Assembly (NCBI GenBank): GCA_025210475.1
Contig: JAOARW010000105.1
Location: forward strand, 22,429 to 86,428
Source of the DNA: Carboxylicivirga sp.
GTDB lineage: Bacteria; Bacteroidota; Bacteroidia; Bacteroidales; Marinilabiliaceae
Length of the DNA stretch: 64,000 nucleotides
Reading direction: 5' to 3'
Below, piece after piece: positions 17,401 through 26,030 of this stretch; the first letter of the stretch is position 1; every line of letters begins with the position of its first letter. The position numbers and the translations under genes are program-made. Below the pieces are notes generated by a model. That model had not been told where the DNA came from, did no database searches, and worked only from the letters and a program-made list of their open reading frames with translations.

Positions 17401-17668
17401 AGACTTTATTCACGACGCTTCGTATGTGAGGTTAAGAGAGATATCTCTTACTTATAGTGTTCCTAAGAGCTTTTTGGCTCCTTTGAAAGTTTCAAGTATA
17501 GATCTTAGTTTAATTGGTCGAAACTTGGCATTATGGTCTGATTTTGCTGATGAATTCGGTGTTGACCCTGAAACAAACTTGACTGGTGTATCTAACGGTC
17601 GTGGTTTAGATTACTTTACAAACCCAAGTACACAGTCTTACATGGTTAAAATTAATATTGGATTCTAA
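14438..17668 (+). CDS. SusC/RagA-family TonB-dependent outer-membrane transporter
   Basis: Outer-membrane TonB-dependent transporter of 1076 residues. The signal peptide ends near AVFAQ (about 21), followed by a carboxypeptidase-regulatory-like beta domain (about 25-100), a TonB-box-like DEVIVTALG segment (about 103-111), a plug domain containing QIRGQNSITG and VVVDGVPM, and a 22-strand beta-barrel region ending in aromatic INIGF. It pairs with the SusD lipoprotein 14 bp downstream; together they bind and import oligomeric substrate. No glycoside hydrolase or peptidase gene is adjacent, so the substrate cannot be predicted. Confidence 0.93.
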   Translation: MRRLALIASLILFVGLNAVFAQTTTITGKVTDSESGEAIPGVSVVVRGTTIGTVTNVDGNYSLSVPDDATNLLFSFVGMTTQDITIAGQTVINVDMVSEAIGVDEVIVTALGLQVNKDKMASSSSSIKSDALANTGESGVIQSLAGKSSGLTIVKNTGDPGAGAYIQIRGQNSITGSIQPLVVVDGVPMINSSRGGDIDGVVQQSRMNDLNPNDIQSIDVLKGAAAAAVWGTRAANGVIVITTKAGKAGSAKKVQVNVYGNFSWDEVSIEHKKQNIYGQGINGNFVANRGESWGDKIADRSGGDDAVDTGGGYFEATDGTKYYPITEKRSKEVYNDSNRDQVFRTGFTREIGGSLALNGDRSSSFISLSNWDQEGVINGNSDYKRTTLRINYTSNPTDKIRFKLNTFYSGISSDRIQQGSNLNGLYLGYLRTSPDFDNTHYKGTYYAADGTPNVNAHRSYRRYLGDRPPTYNNPGWTINEQKNTSNVQRVMINPELQLDLVEGINTSSKLTMRYGLDLSNDKRHTFFPVNSAADFSTGYFSEEWLIEKESTFETFARTVHSFGDNTLSWIIGGQYNVRNYNYLGGDMAPFINQVDQIYDFSNATAANKTPSKYEEEQRTLAGYLVANLDLYDQVFLEATLRTEKSNAFKDAIFYPSFSAGWQFTKMLTPSEFLTFGKLRASVGTVGVEPPLYISGTDIVSASVASGWGPSLDASYYGGGLQRSTVQGNPNIEPEKKTEFEIGTDMRFLNDYLSLAFTYYQNKTKGAIFAVDVPASTGYSSKFENAAELSNKGVEIDLTGSIIKAGDFKWDVLLNFSKNENMVEDLKGVKSIFLNGFTGTSSRAVEGEALGALWGGKWARNTDGSLDLDANGFPKQALEEGVIGDPNPDWRGGLGTTLSYKGLSFNVLFETSQGGDMWAGSEAVLRHFGIAPKTANEVTLTSDVKNYAGETIASGSTVRGNLHDFGAGNVLLDQSWYTGLGGGFGSVSEDFIHDASYVRLREISLTYSVPKSFLAPLKVSSIDLSLIGRNLALWSDFADEFGVDPETNLTGVSNGRGLDYFTNPSTQSYMVKINIGF

Positions 17669-17682
17669 AAGATTTTAATAAT

Positions 17683-19047
17683 ATGAAAAAGTACTATATA
17701 TTTCTAATTACAGCCTTATTTGTACTTGGTGCGTGTAATGAGGTTGAAATAGATGAGATGGATCCGAATAATTTCGCGGATGCAACTCCTGACTTACTGA
17801 TTACAGGTCCTATGCTTTCCAATGCTTTAACCGTTGAAGGGGAGCTTGCTCGATTAGCAAACATTTTTACAAATCAATTTACAGGAGCCGATCGTCAATA
17901 CATCTCTTTTAATAGTTACAATGTAACAGCAGGTGATTTTGACAATGCTTGGGGAACTTTATATGCTGATGGTTTAGCTCAGTGTCGTTTAGTTCGCGAA
18001 AAAGCTATTGAAGCGAATGAAGATGCTCTTGAAGGAATTGCTATGATTGTGGAGGCAAGCTTGGCTGGAACTGCATTGTCTTTGTGGGGTGATGTACCTT
18101 ATACAGAAGCAGCTGATGTTGAAACTTATCCGCAGCCAATGTTTGAAGCACAAACTGCAGTTATTGATAAGTTAGTAACTCTACTTGATGCGGCTATAGG
18201 TAAAGTAGGAGATGCAACTGTTGCAGATTTGGAGTTTGGAGCAGAAACAGTTGATCAGACGACTCGCAATAATATGGTTTGGAGTGAAGTAGCTAATTCT
18301 TTAAAGGCGAAGTTGTTACTTATTAAGGGTGACTACGATGGCGCTAATACCGCAGCAAAGCTTGGTATTTCTGGAAGTAATGCTGATTGGTTAATCAACC
18401 ATGACGATGGTGATGATTGGATTGATGGTAAGATGAACATTTATTGGAACTTCTGTGTTTGGAATCGTGATGGATATATGGGAGCCGGAGATGCGTATCT
18501 GCCTAATCTGTTGACGACCCGCGGAGATGCACGTAAGGATTATTATTACATTGATTGGTGGACATCTGATGGTAGTTTGTATCCATATGTTTGGTATGGT
18601 GGTATTTTCGAAAACTATGCTCCGTTCCCTGTAATTACATACTACGAAACCCAATTGATTATTGCAGAAACGGAATTGTTAGACAGCAGTCCAACAACAG
18701 CTCTTGAAGCATTAAACAATGTTCGTAATTATTGGGATGCAAGACTAGGAGATGGAGATGGAGCAACTTTTCCAGAATTTGAAGAAAGTGATTTTGCAAA
18801 TGATGCAGAGCTTTTAACAGAAATTTTGACCGAGAAATATATCTCAATGTATGGCCAAATTGGTGCATTTGATGATATGCGAAGAACAGATAATTATATT
18901 AATATTCCTTTAAAAGCAGGAGAAACACAGATGCCTGAGCGTTTTGTTTATCCTCAATCAGAAATAAACTCGAATGAGAATGTTCCTGCAATTGAAAGTA
19001 TTTTTGTTCCAACAAAAGTAAACGAAGGAACTTATCCAGGAATATAA
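17683..19047 (+). CDS. SusD/RagB-family lipoprotein (SusD-like_2 type)
   Basis: Surface lipoprotein of 454 residues, signal ending VLGAC, that caps the SusC barrel and captures substrate. Helical repeats with the motifs LWGDVPYTEA and EAQTAVIDKLVTLLDAA are typical of the SusD-like_2 group. That group accompanies transporters for varied oligomers, including peptides as well as glycans. A strong hairpin terminator (19111-19142) follows, so the pair forms a two-gene operon. Confidence 0.9.
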   Translation: MKKYYIFLITALFVLGACNEVEIDEMDPNNFADATPDLLITGPMLSNALTVEGELARLANIFTNQFTGADRQYISFNSYNVTAGDFDNAWGTLYADGLAQCRLVREKAIEANEDALEGIAMIVEASLAGTALSLWGDVPYTEAADVETYPQPMFEAQTAVIDKLVTLLDAAIGKVGDATVADLEFGAETVDQTTRNNMVWSEVANSLKAKLLLIKGDYDGANTAAKLGISGSNADWLINHDDGDDWIDGKMNIYWNFCVWNRDGYMGAGDAYLPNLLTTRGDARKDYYYIDWWTSDGSLYPYVWYGGIFENYAPFPVITYYETQLIIAETELLDSSPTTALEALNNVRNYWDARLGDGDGATFPEFEESDFANDAELLTEILTEKYISMYGQIGAFDDMRRTDNYINIPLKAGETQMPERFVYPQSEINSNENVPAIESIFVPTKVNEGTYPGI

Positions 19048-19110
19048 AATAAGATTTTATTAAACTTTTAAGCTGTGATGGAACGTAGATTAAAGGTTTA
19101 GTTGTGTGAG

Positions 19111-19145
19111 GAAGGGGTACCAAAGGGTACCCCTTCTGATTTTTA
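19111..19145 (+). terminator. Intrinsic terminator after susD1
   Basis: Perfect 11-bp stem GAAGGGGTACC / GGTACCCCTTC (19111-19121 with 19126-19136), AAAG loop, then TGATTTTTA. Confidence 0.88.
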
Positions 19146-19587
19146 TAAGATTAAAACTCCTCTTTTGATATTTAGAAAAAATATTAATAAAGGTTAAATA
19201 TTGTAATTTCATATTAAAGTTGTAAATTGACATGACAAAAATCATAAAAATATCATTGTTGATTTTTGATAGGTTTTAAGATAACAGCCATTACGACTAA
19301 AATCGTATTAGCTTAAACCAAATATCTAGTCCCAATAGATTTGTATAAACCTGTAATGCCAATTTTATTTTGAACTGAGCACTGATTTGTATTGGATATT
19401 TTAAACCAATACATCTTAATAAGAGCAACAGAATAAGGTTTAGTTCATTGTAATTTTGATATTGCTGCTGATAACAGTAACAAGGTAAAATCGCCTTGCA
19501 TGCAAAGGTTTAATAGTTGTGTGGATTAAAAATATAATTAAGCCCATAGAGGCACTAATCACAATTATTAATTAAAACCTTTAGTCT
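19146..19587. other. Promoter region and leader of SusC2
   Basis: Non-coding stretch of about 440 bp. Two -7-like elements are seen, TAGATTTG (19336-19343) and TAATTTTG (19451-19458), neither with a clear TTG at the right distance. A TTGCATGCAA palindrome lies at 19496-19505. The last 27 bases repeat the AAACCTTT leader box seen before SusC1. Confidence 0.4.
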
Positions 19588-22500
19588 ATGCAAAGATTAA
19601 TTCTTCTTTTGTCTGCTATTTTCATAGTTGGACTTAACGTTATGTTGGCTCAGACAACAACAATAACCGGAATGGTTACGGATCAAGCAGATGGTCTGGC
19701 TATCCCGGGTGTATCTGTGGTTGTAAAAGGCACAACAGTTGGAACGGTAACAATACCGGATGGAACCTATTCGCTCGAAGTACCGGACGATGCAACAACA
19801 CTTATCTTTTCTTTTGTTGGAATGATTACTCAAGAAATTACAATTAATGGTAGAACTACCATTGATGTAAAACTTGAAAGTGACGATGTTGAGGTAGGCG
19901 AAGTAATGGTTGTGGCTTATGGAACAACCAAAAAGGAATCTTTCACGGGTTCGGCCGAGGTGGTTGCAGCCGAAAAATTGGAGAAACGGGTAGTTGCCAA
20001 TGTTTCAAAAGCGATTGATGGTCAGATTGCTGGTGTACAAACCACTTCCGGTTCGGGGCAACCAGGTTCAGGGGCGAATATTCGTATCCGAGGATTTGGT
20101 TCGATTAATTCCAGCAATGCACCATTATATGTTGTTGATGGTGTGCCCTATGATGGAAATCTTAATGCGATTAGTAGCAGCGATATTGAAACGGTTACCG
20201 TTTTAAAAGATGCTTCAGCTGGTGCATTGTATGGATCGCGTGGGGCCAATGGTGTAGTTTTAATAACCACCAAGAAAGGAAAACAGGGCACAGCATCGGT
20301 TGAACTGCGTGTTTCACGAGGATTAGCTAACCGGGCAATCAAACCATACAATACCCTAAATAGCAATGATTACATTGAAACAATTTTCCAGGGCTATAAA
20401 AATAAGCTGATTTTTCAGGATAATGTTGCCCCTGAATTAGCTGGTCAATTGGCCATTGAAGAAATGGTGAGTAATAACGGAATTTTTGGTAACAATGAGC
20501 AGTACAACTTTTACAATGTACCGGTAGCTGATTTAATTGATCCGCTAACGGGTCGGGTTGATCCGACTGCCAATTTAGCCTTTGAAAGCGATTGGCTTGA
20601 TGAAATTACAAATGATAATGCTGTTCGTGAAGAATATCAAATTCTGGTTAATGGAGGAACTGAAAAATCACAGTTGTTCTCGTCTTTTGCCTACCTGAAT
20701 GAGGAAGGTTTACTTAAAAACACCAGCTTCAAGCGTTTCTCTGGTCGCTTTGGAGGAGAAGTAGAGGCCAGAGATTGGTTTAAGTATGGTGGATCTCTGA
20801 ATTTTGCACAAACCAATACAGATTATCTTTCTTCCGATGGTTCATCATCTTCCAATGTTTGGTATTCAGCTCAGTTTATGGCGCCTATCTATCCGATATA
20901 TATGCGTGAGCGAACGGGTGATCTGATTTTGTCGGAAACAGGCGATAAGCAGTTTGATTATGGCTTACACCGACCCAGTGGAGCCGATCCGAATTTTAAC
21001 TCAGTGGCTACTTTGTATGAAGATCAGAGTAAAGAGAAGCATGATAATTTATCTGGTCGGTTTCATGTGGATTTTCTGGGAGCTGGAATAGATACTTCAA
21101 TTAATGGATTAAGCATTGTTAGTAACCTGGGTTTTGACTTTGTGAATACCAATCGTCATATCTATTACAATCCTGACTTTGGAAATGCTGCCGCAGCAAA
21201 GGGGCGCTTGTATAAATATAATGAACGTACATTTGCTTATACCTGGAATCAATTAATCCGCTATGAAAAGGACTTTGAACTTCATAATCTTAAGGTGTTG
21301 TTAGGGCATGAAAACTATGCCTACAAATACAATTATTTCTTTGGTTCTAAATCGGGTTTCCCATTTCCTGGTATTGTAGAACTAGCCCCCGGAACCACTA
21401 CTAAAGATCTGACATCGTATGAAAATAACTATGCAATCGAGTCTTATTTTACTAATGTCTCTTATGATTTTAAAGATAAATATTATCTGAGTGCCAGCTT
21501 CAGGGCCGACGCTTCTTCGCGTTTTCAAAAGGATCACCGTTGGGGTAATTTCTGGTCGTTGGGAGCATCCTGGCGTATCTCAGAGGAAGCATTTATGGCA
21601 GGTGTAGAGCCAATTAATAACCTGAAACTAAGGGTGAGCTACGGTTTACAGGGAAATGACAATATTAGCACGGCTACAGAAAGTAATTATTACGCTTGGC
21701 AATCTCTTTATGACCTGGATTGGCCTAACTCCAGTCTTGGTGGTGCTGTTTTATCTTCCCTTGGAAATGAGGAGATTAAGTGGGAAGAAAATCTGAATTT
21801 TAACATTGCTATTGATGCACGAATATTTGACCGGGCAAGCTTCACTTTAGAGTATTACAATCGAAAAACGATGGATATGTTAATGGAGAAGCCAATGCCA
21901 TTATCTACCGGGTTTGAGAATTATTGGGCCAATGTTGGAGAGATGTTGAACAGAGGATTCGAATTCACGACAACTGTTGATATAATTAAATCGACAAACT
22001 TTACCTGGATTGCTAATGCGAACCTGGCTACCATTCATAATGAGATCCTCAAGTTGGATGGCGATAATGATCAAATTATTAATGGTATACGTATTAATCG
22101 TGTGGGAGAGGAGCTTAATTCGCTTTGGCTGGCTAAAAGTGCGGGTGTTGATCCAACTAATGGAGCCCAGTTATACGAAGCTTTTGAAACGGATGAGGAT
22201 GGGAATAAAACCTATTACATCACCGACAAGAAAAATGAAGCCGTCAATTCTAGTCGGATATCCGGCAGTCGAATACCAGATGTTTATGGTTCTTTCGGCA
22301 GTGAATTCCGATTTCTTAAGAAGTTTGATGCTTCATTCCTAACAACGTTTTCATTAGGTGGGTATGTTTATGACTATGTGTACCTTAATTTGATGAATCC
22401 CATTTACATTGGGGCCAATTATCACGATAATGTAAAGCGTGCCTGGAAAGAGCCGGGAGACATTACTGATGTGCCACGCATAGAAAACGGAACCGGATTT

Positions 22501-22758
22501 GCCAGGGCTCAATCAGACGCAGATCTGGTGGATGCTTCATATTTTGCCATTAAGAACATCACATTGGGTTACACACTTGGGCAAAACCTGACCGAAAGAA
22601 TAGGATTAAAGAATGTTCGTATTTATCTGACATTGGATAATGTAGCACTGTTCTCATACCTCGATGGCATGGATCCGCAATACAATTTCACCGGATCAAC
22701 CGACTTTGTTTATGCACCGGTTCGAACAACGCTTCTGGGTGTTAATGTTAAATTTTAA
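19588..22758 (+). CDS. SusC/RagA-family TonB-dependent outer-membrane transporter
   Basis: Second SusC-like transporter, 1056 residues. Signal peptide ends near VMLAQ; then a carboxypeptidase-regulatory-like domain, a TonB-box region MVVAYGTTKK (about 109-118), plug with IRIRGFGSINSSNAPLYVVDGVPY, and the barrel. The first ~100 residues are strikingly like those of the first SusC (shared TTTITG, AIPGVSVVV, LEVPDDAT segments), while the plug and barrel diverge. Downstream is its SusD partner (12-bp gap) and a third lipoprotein. Substrate unknown; no degradative enzymes are nearby. Confidence 0.93.
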   Translation: MQRLILLLSAIFIVGLNVMLAQTTTITGMVTDQADGLAIPGVSVVVKGTTVGTVTIPDGTYSLEVPDDATTLIFSFVGMITQEITINGRTTIDVKLESDDVEVGEVMVVAYGTTKKESFTGSAEVVAAEKLEKRVVANVSKAIDGQIAGVQTTSGSGQPGSGANIRIRGFGSINSSNAPLYVVDGVPYDGNLNAISSSDIETVTVLKDASAGALYGSRGANGVVLITTKKGKQGTASVELRVSRGLANRAIKPYNTLNSNDYIETIFQGYKNKLIFQDNVAPELAGQLAIEEMVSNNGIFGNNEQYNFYNVPVADLIDPLTGRVDPTANLAFESDWLDEITNDNAVREEYQILVNGGTEKSQLFSSFAYLNEEGLLKNTSFKRFSGRFGGEVEARDWFKYGGSLNFAQTNTDYLSSDGSSSSNVWYSAQFMAPIYPIYMRERTGDLILSETGDKQFDYGLHRPSGADPNFNSVATLYEDQSKEKHDNLSGRFHVDFLGAGIDTSINGLSIVSNLGFDFVNTNRHIYYNPDFGNAAAAKGRLYKYNERTFAYTWNQLIRYEKDFELHNLKVLLGHENYAYKYNYFFGSKSGFPFPGIVELAPGTTTKDLTSYENNYAIESYFTNVSYDFKDKYYLSASFRADASSRFQKDHRWGNFWSLGASWRISEEAFMAGVEPINNLKLRVSYGLQGNDNISTATESNYYAWQSLYDLDWPNSSLGGAVLSSLGNEEIKWEENLNFNIAIDARIFDRASFTLEYYNRKTMDMLMEKPMPLSTGFENYWANVGEMLNRGFEFTTTVDIIKSTNFTWIANANLATIHNEILKLDGDNDQIINGIRINRVGEELNSLWLAKSAGVDPTNGAQLYEAFETDEDGNKTYYITDKKNEAVNSSRISGSRIPDVYGSFGSEFRFLKKFDASFLTTFSLGGYVYDYVYLNLMNPIYIGANYHDNVKRAWKEPGDITDVPRIENGTGFARAQSDADLVDASYFAIKNITLGYTLGQNLTERIGLKNVRIYLTLDNVALFSYLDGMDPQYNFTGSTDFVYAPVRTTLLGVNVKF

Positions 22759-22770
22759 ATCGAAGAAAAA

Positions 22771-24351
22771 ATGAAACGATATATATACTTTTTCATAGTT
22801 TCTGTATGTGTTATTATCACGTCGTGCGAGGAAAATTTGGATACTTTTCCAACAGATAAAGCATCAGGTGCCGAGTTGTTTTCTGATGTGGAAAAAGCCA
22901 TGAGTACAATTAATGGTCTTTATCGGGCAATGTACATGACCGGATGGGGTGAATTTTGGGAAGATGAGCAATTTGGTCATGTGGCAACCATGCATGCCGG
23001 TAGTCTGATGGGAGAAGATATGCTGCAAAATGAGGGTGGCAGTGGTTGGTTTTATTACGACTATCAGTACCAGGTTAAGGCTGATTATACCAATAATGGA
23101 GGTCGCCCTTATTCAACCTGGAATTTCTACTACACTTTAATTACCAATCTGAACTCAATTCTTGCTTCCAAAGAAACTTTATCGGGTTCACCTAGCGAGA
23201 TTAATAACCTGATGGGGCAGGCATTTGCTTTGAGGGCTTTTTGTTATTTTAATCTGGCTCGTTTCTATCAGCAAACTTATGTTGGTAATCAGAGTTTACC
23301 AGGCGTTCCAATCTATACCAAACCTACAACAATAGATACGGATGGAAAAGGACGAGGAACCCTAACTGATGTTTATACGCAGATCAATGCAGATATTGAT
23401 AGTGCATTAATCAGGTTGCATCCTGATGTGGCAACAGAGAAAGAACACATCTCAAATCTCGATTATTATTCGGCCAACGGTTTAAAAGCAAGGATTAAAC
23501 TGGAGCAAGGCGAGTGGCAAAAAGCTTATGATGCCGCAACTTTGGCTTTATCGGGGGGCACAATGATGATATCAGAAATTGACCTGAAGAATGGTTTTGC
23601 CTTCAATGATGCATCCAATGCTTCTGTTCTTTGGGGATTCGAGATTATTGATGATCAGGTGAATCGTTCGGGTTATGCTTCCTTTTTTGGTCACCTGGAT
23701 TCAAGCGTGGAATCATTCTATGCCAATACATCGCGAGTATGTATCAGCAATTGGCTATATAATCAGGTGGATGAAAATGATGTGAGGAAGAATTGGTGGC
23801 ACGGAGCTATTCCCGAAGAGGAAGAGCTGCCAACCGGCACTAATGTAAGCTATAATCAGTTTAAGTTCAGGTTTTCGAATGGAGCAACCGGTGCTGGCGA
23901 TTACATTTTTATGCGGCACGAAGAAATGCTGTTGATACAGGCAGAGGCCAAATGTATGCTCAAAGATTACCCTGCTACGCGTCAAATATTGGTAAGCCTG
24001 ATGGATGAAAGGATGGATGCTTATAGTATTGATGAATTGCTTGATGCCAATACATTAACGATCGACGATGCCAATGGTCCAACAACTCCTGCCTCGGGAA
24101 GTATTACTTTATTAGATGAGGTGCAACTTCAAAGGCGCATTGAGCTATGGGGTGAAACATCCAGGATTTATGACATTAAACGACTCAAAACCGGATTTAT
24201 TAGAACGTTCGCAGGAAGCAATCATTCGAGTAAAATAACAGGAGTGGATACGGAAAATCCACTTTGTCCTGATTGGGTGATGGCCATTCCACAAGCCGAA
24301 TTTGATGGAAACAGTGCGATGGATGCCGAAACGGATCAGAATCCCTGGTAA
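22771..24351 (+). CDS. SusD/RagB-family nutrient-binding lipoprotein
   Basis: Surface lipoprotein of 526 residues, signal ending VIITSC. Typical SusD features: N-terminal segment EENLDTFPTDKASGAELFSD, helix motifs ALRAFCYFNLARFYQQTYV (a tetratricopeptide-like helix) and the C-terminal RRIELWGETSRIYDIKRL. Encoded 12 bp after its SusC partner and 26 bp before a third lipoprotein, so the three are likely one operon. Confidence 0.92.
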   Translation: MKRYIYFFIVSVCVIITSCEENLDTFPTDKASGAELFSDVEKAMSTINGLYRAMYMTGWGEFWEDEQFGHVATMHAGSLMGEDMLQNEGGSGWFYYDYQYQVKADYTNNGGRPYSTWNFYYTLITNLNSILASKETLSGSPSEINNLMGQAFALRAFCYFNLARFYQQTYVGNQSLPGVPIYTKPTTIDTDGKGRGTLTDVYTQINADIDSALIRLHPDVATEKEHISNLDYYSANGLKARIKLEQGEWQKAYDAATLALSGGTMMISEIDLKNGFAFNDASNASVLWGFEIIDDQVNRSGYASFFGHLDSSVESFYANTSRVCISNWLYNQVDENDVRKNWWHGAIPEEEELPTGTNVSYNQFKFRFSNGATGAGDYIFMRHEEMLLIQAEAKCMLKDYPATRQILVSLMDERMDAYSIDELLDANTLTIDDANGPTTPASGSITLLDEVQLQRRIELWGETSRIYDIKRLKTGFIRTFAGSNHSSKITGVDTENPLCPDWVMAIPQAEFDGNSAMDAETDQNPW

Positions 24352-24377
24352 TTAATGTTAATTATAAAGAAACGACA

Positions 24378-25166
24378 ATGAAACTTATACAGACAAGAAT
24401 TATTATTTACGTTACGTTGTTTATGATGGCCATTGTAGCTTGCGATCAGGACAATGTCAAAACTAAGATCGATGCCAATGGCGTGGATTATGTAGCAGTG
24501 GCAGTTACTGCTGTTGATGAGCCTTATAAATTAAATGCTGACAATACATATACCATTTCCTTTCCAATTCATCGAACCTATAAAAATGTAAGTGGAACGA
24601 CCGCTGAACTAACACTGGAAAGTAACGATGATACTGGTTTATTTATTTTAGAAGATGAATCTTTAACTTTTGAGGCCGGCAGTGCTGTGGCTTACGCTAA
24701 AATTAAGGCGACCAACCCATCGGCTATTGATCCTGCCATGACTTACTCTTTTGAGCTAAAGGTGGTTGGCGACAATGCTTCGCTTTTATTTAATACGGCT
24801 GCTTTTAGCGGTCAGTTGGAGCTAAGCTTTGAATCAGCAGGAACTGCAACTATGGTTAGTTCGTTCTATGATGATACTTGGAGTGTTGAAATGTTTAAGG
24901 CAGAAGGCTTGGATATTTATAAAGCTCAGGCATTATATGAAGAAGGGTACGACATTCTTTTGATTGTTGATGAAGGTTTGGGTACTGTATCTATTCCCGA
25001 ACAAAAGGGGTGGTTTCATGGTGGCGTTGAACTGCCTGTTCGTATTGGCGGATCAGGTACCGTAGTCAATAATGGTCAAATGATTTTTACCATGCAGATC
25101 GAACACTACCTTCCTGAGTATGACCATACATGGGGATTTTGGGATGAGGAACTGACAATGCCTTAG
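24378..25166 (+). CDS. Hypothetical lipoprotein of the second SusCD operon
   Basis: Lipoprotein of 262 residues, signal ending MAIVAC. The N-terminal half (about 40-150) looks like a Calx-beta/Ig-like beta-sandwich, with TISFPIHRTYKNVSGTTAEL and VAYAKIKATNPSAID. The C-terminal half is beta-rich and aromatic (GWFHGG, YDHTWGFWDEEL). Third lipoproteins in this position often are surface glycan-binding proteins (SusE/F-like) that help the transporter. Function here is inferred only from context. Confidence 0.7.
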   Translation: MKLIQTRIIIYVTLFMMAIVACDQDNVKTKIDANGVDYVAVAVTAVDEPYKLNADNTYTISFPIHRTYKNVSGTTAELTLESNDDTGLFILEDESLTFEAGSAVAYAKIKATNPSAIDPAMTYSFELKVVGDNASLLFNTAAFSGQLELSFESAGTATMVSSFYDDTWSVEMFKAEGLDIYKAQALYEEGYDILLIVDEGLGTVSIPEQKGWFHGGVELPVRIGGSGTVVNNGQMIFTMQIEHYLPEYDHTWGFWDEELTMP

Positions 25167-25328
25167 TGTCAAGTCAAGCGTGCTCTCACGCGCCAAGTCT
25201 TATTCATTTTTGTTTTTTCTCATTATAAAAAGACTCACGTAGCTATGGCTATGCTTACTTTTTATAATATCGAAAAATTCAAAAAGCAATGGCGACTTAC
25301 CCGTCATTTCACACATGACTTGACACTA
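25164..25328. repeat. 165-bp imperfect palindrome, candidate MITE or repeat element
   Basis: Perfect 13-bp terminal inverted repeats TAGTGTCAAGTCA (25164-25176) and TGACTTGACACTA (25316-25328). The inside is also folded back: an 11-bp pair ATTATAAAAAG (25222-25232) / CTTTTTATAAT (25258-25268) with TAGC/GCTA near the centre, and weaker T/A-rich similarity between. No transposase frame fits inside. It overlaps the stop of the upstream lipoprotein gene by three bases. Confidence 0.6.
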
Positions 25329-25519
25329 GTGTTGATAACTGGTAAAGTGCCAATTCGCATAGAACTCAATACACCATGCGCAGAAGCACAATAGCCAATT
25401 GTCGAACAACTAAACTCCCTTCGACTAAGCTCAGGGAACACCTTCGACAGAACTCAGGGAGGAGCTCTTAGCCATTAGCTATCAGCTAGTGGCTATTAGC
25501 TTTTTTTGTAAATTGGAAG
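25329..25519. repeat. Intergenic repeat region with CCTTCGAC direct repeats
   Basis: Two 20-bp copies (25418-25437 and 25441-25460, 17 of 20 identical) share CCTTCGAC and CTCAGGGA. They resemble dispersed intergenic repeats common in Bacteroidota. The terminator-like hairpin follows. No gene is seen. Confidence 0.5.
25471..25507 (+). terminator. Hairpin with T-run, GCCATTAGCT repeat family
   Basis: GCCATTAGCT / AGCTAGTGGC stem (one G-T), plus an alternative AGCTA/TAGCT stem, followed by seven T. It could terminate rightward transcription from the second SusCD operon and belongs to the same repeat family as 27513-27544. Confidence 0.55.
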
Positions 25520-26029
25520 TTATTTTACCTTCATGGCTATTCCCGATACCATCATAAAAACCTTTTGAGCTTTTTGCGCAATGTATTGATTCATCCAGCC
25601 CTGTAGGTCAGTGAATTTTCTCTGGATGGGATTTTCTGGCATGCCACCTAATCCAATTTCATTGGTCACAAAAATAAAGGTGGCATCTTGTGTAATTAAC
25701 TGATCAAATTCATTCTGAGCTTCTGCTAATGATTGGTCAATTTGGCTGTCATTGTCAAAAAAGAAGTTGGTTAACCATAGCGTCACGCAATCAATCAAAA
25801 CAATGCGATTGCTAAAATCATGTTTCGACAGTTGCTTCTCCTCTTCAATATTTGTCCATTCTGGCCCTCTGTCTTCCTGGTGGCGTTTAATGCGCTGATG
25901 GTGTTCATCGTCCCAAATACGCGAGGTAGCTAAATACACAGGGATTGATGTAAGTTGCATAGCAAGGTCTTGCGCATAAGAGCTTTTTCCCGATCGCTGT
26001 CCACCTGTTATTAGAATGATTTCAGCCAT
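25520..26029 (-). CDS. cobU: Adenosylcobinamide kinase / cobinamide-phosphate guanylyltransferase
   Basis: Bifunctional enzyme of 169 residues that phosphorylates adenosylcobinamide and then adds GMP to give AdoCbi-GDP. The P-loop GGQRSGKS is at residues 9-16. The His-containing segment IKRHQEDRGPEW and the conserved FVTNEIGLGGMPENP match CobU/CobP. Last gene of the riboswitch-controlled cobT-cobS-cobC-cobU operon; it begins 1 bp after the cobC stop. Confidence 0.93.
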   Translation of the reverse strand: MAEIILITGGQRSGKSSYAQDLAMQLTSIPVYLATSRIWDDEHHQRIKRHQEDRGPEWTNIEEEKQLSKHDFSNRIVLIDCVTLWLTNFFFDNDSQIDQSLAEAQNEFDQLITQDATFIFVTNEIGLGGMPENPIQRKFTDLQGWMNQYIAQKAQKVFMMVSGIAMKVK

Positions 26030-26030
26030 T

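Noticed and set aside
19500..19529. Nine-codon frame before SusC2 (MQRFNSCVD)
   Set aside because: It lacks the AAACCTTT start box seen before the other SusC-related starts; probably chance.
14438..25166. A full polysaccharide-utilisation locus
   Set aside because: The SusCD pairs have no adjacent glycoside hydrolase, lyase, sulfatase or regulator gene in the window, so no substrate-specific locus can be claimed.
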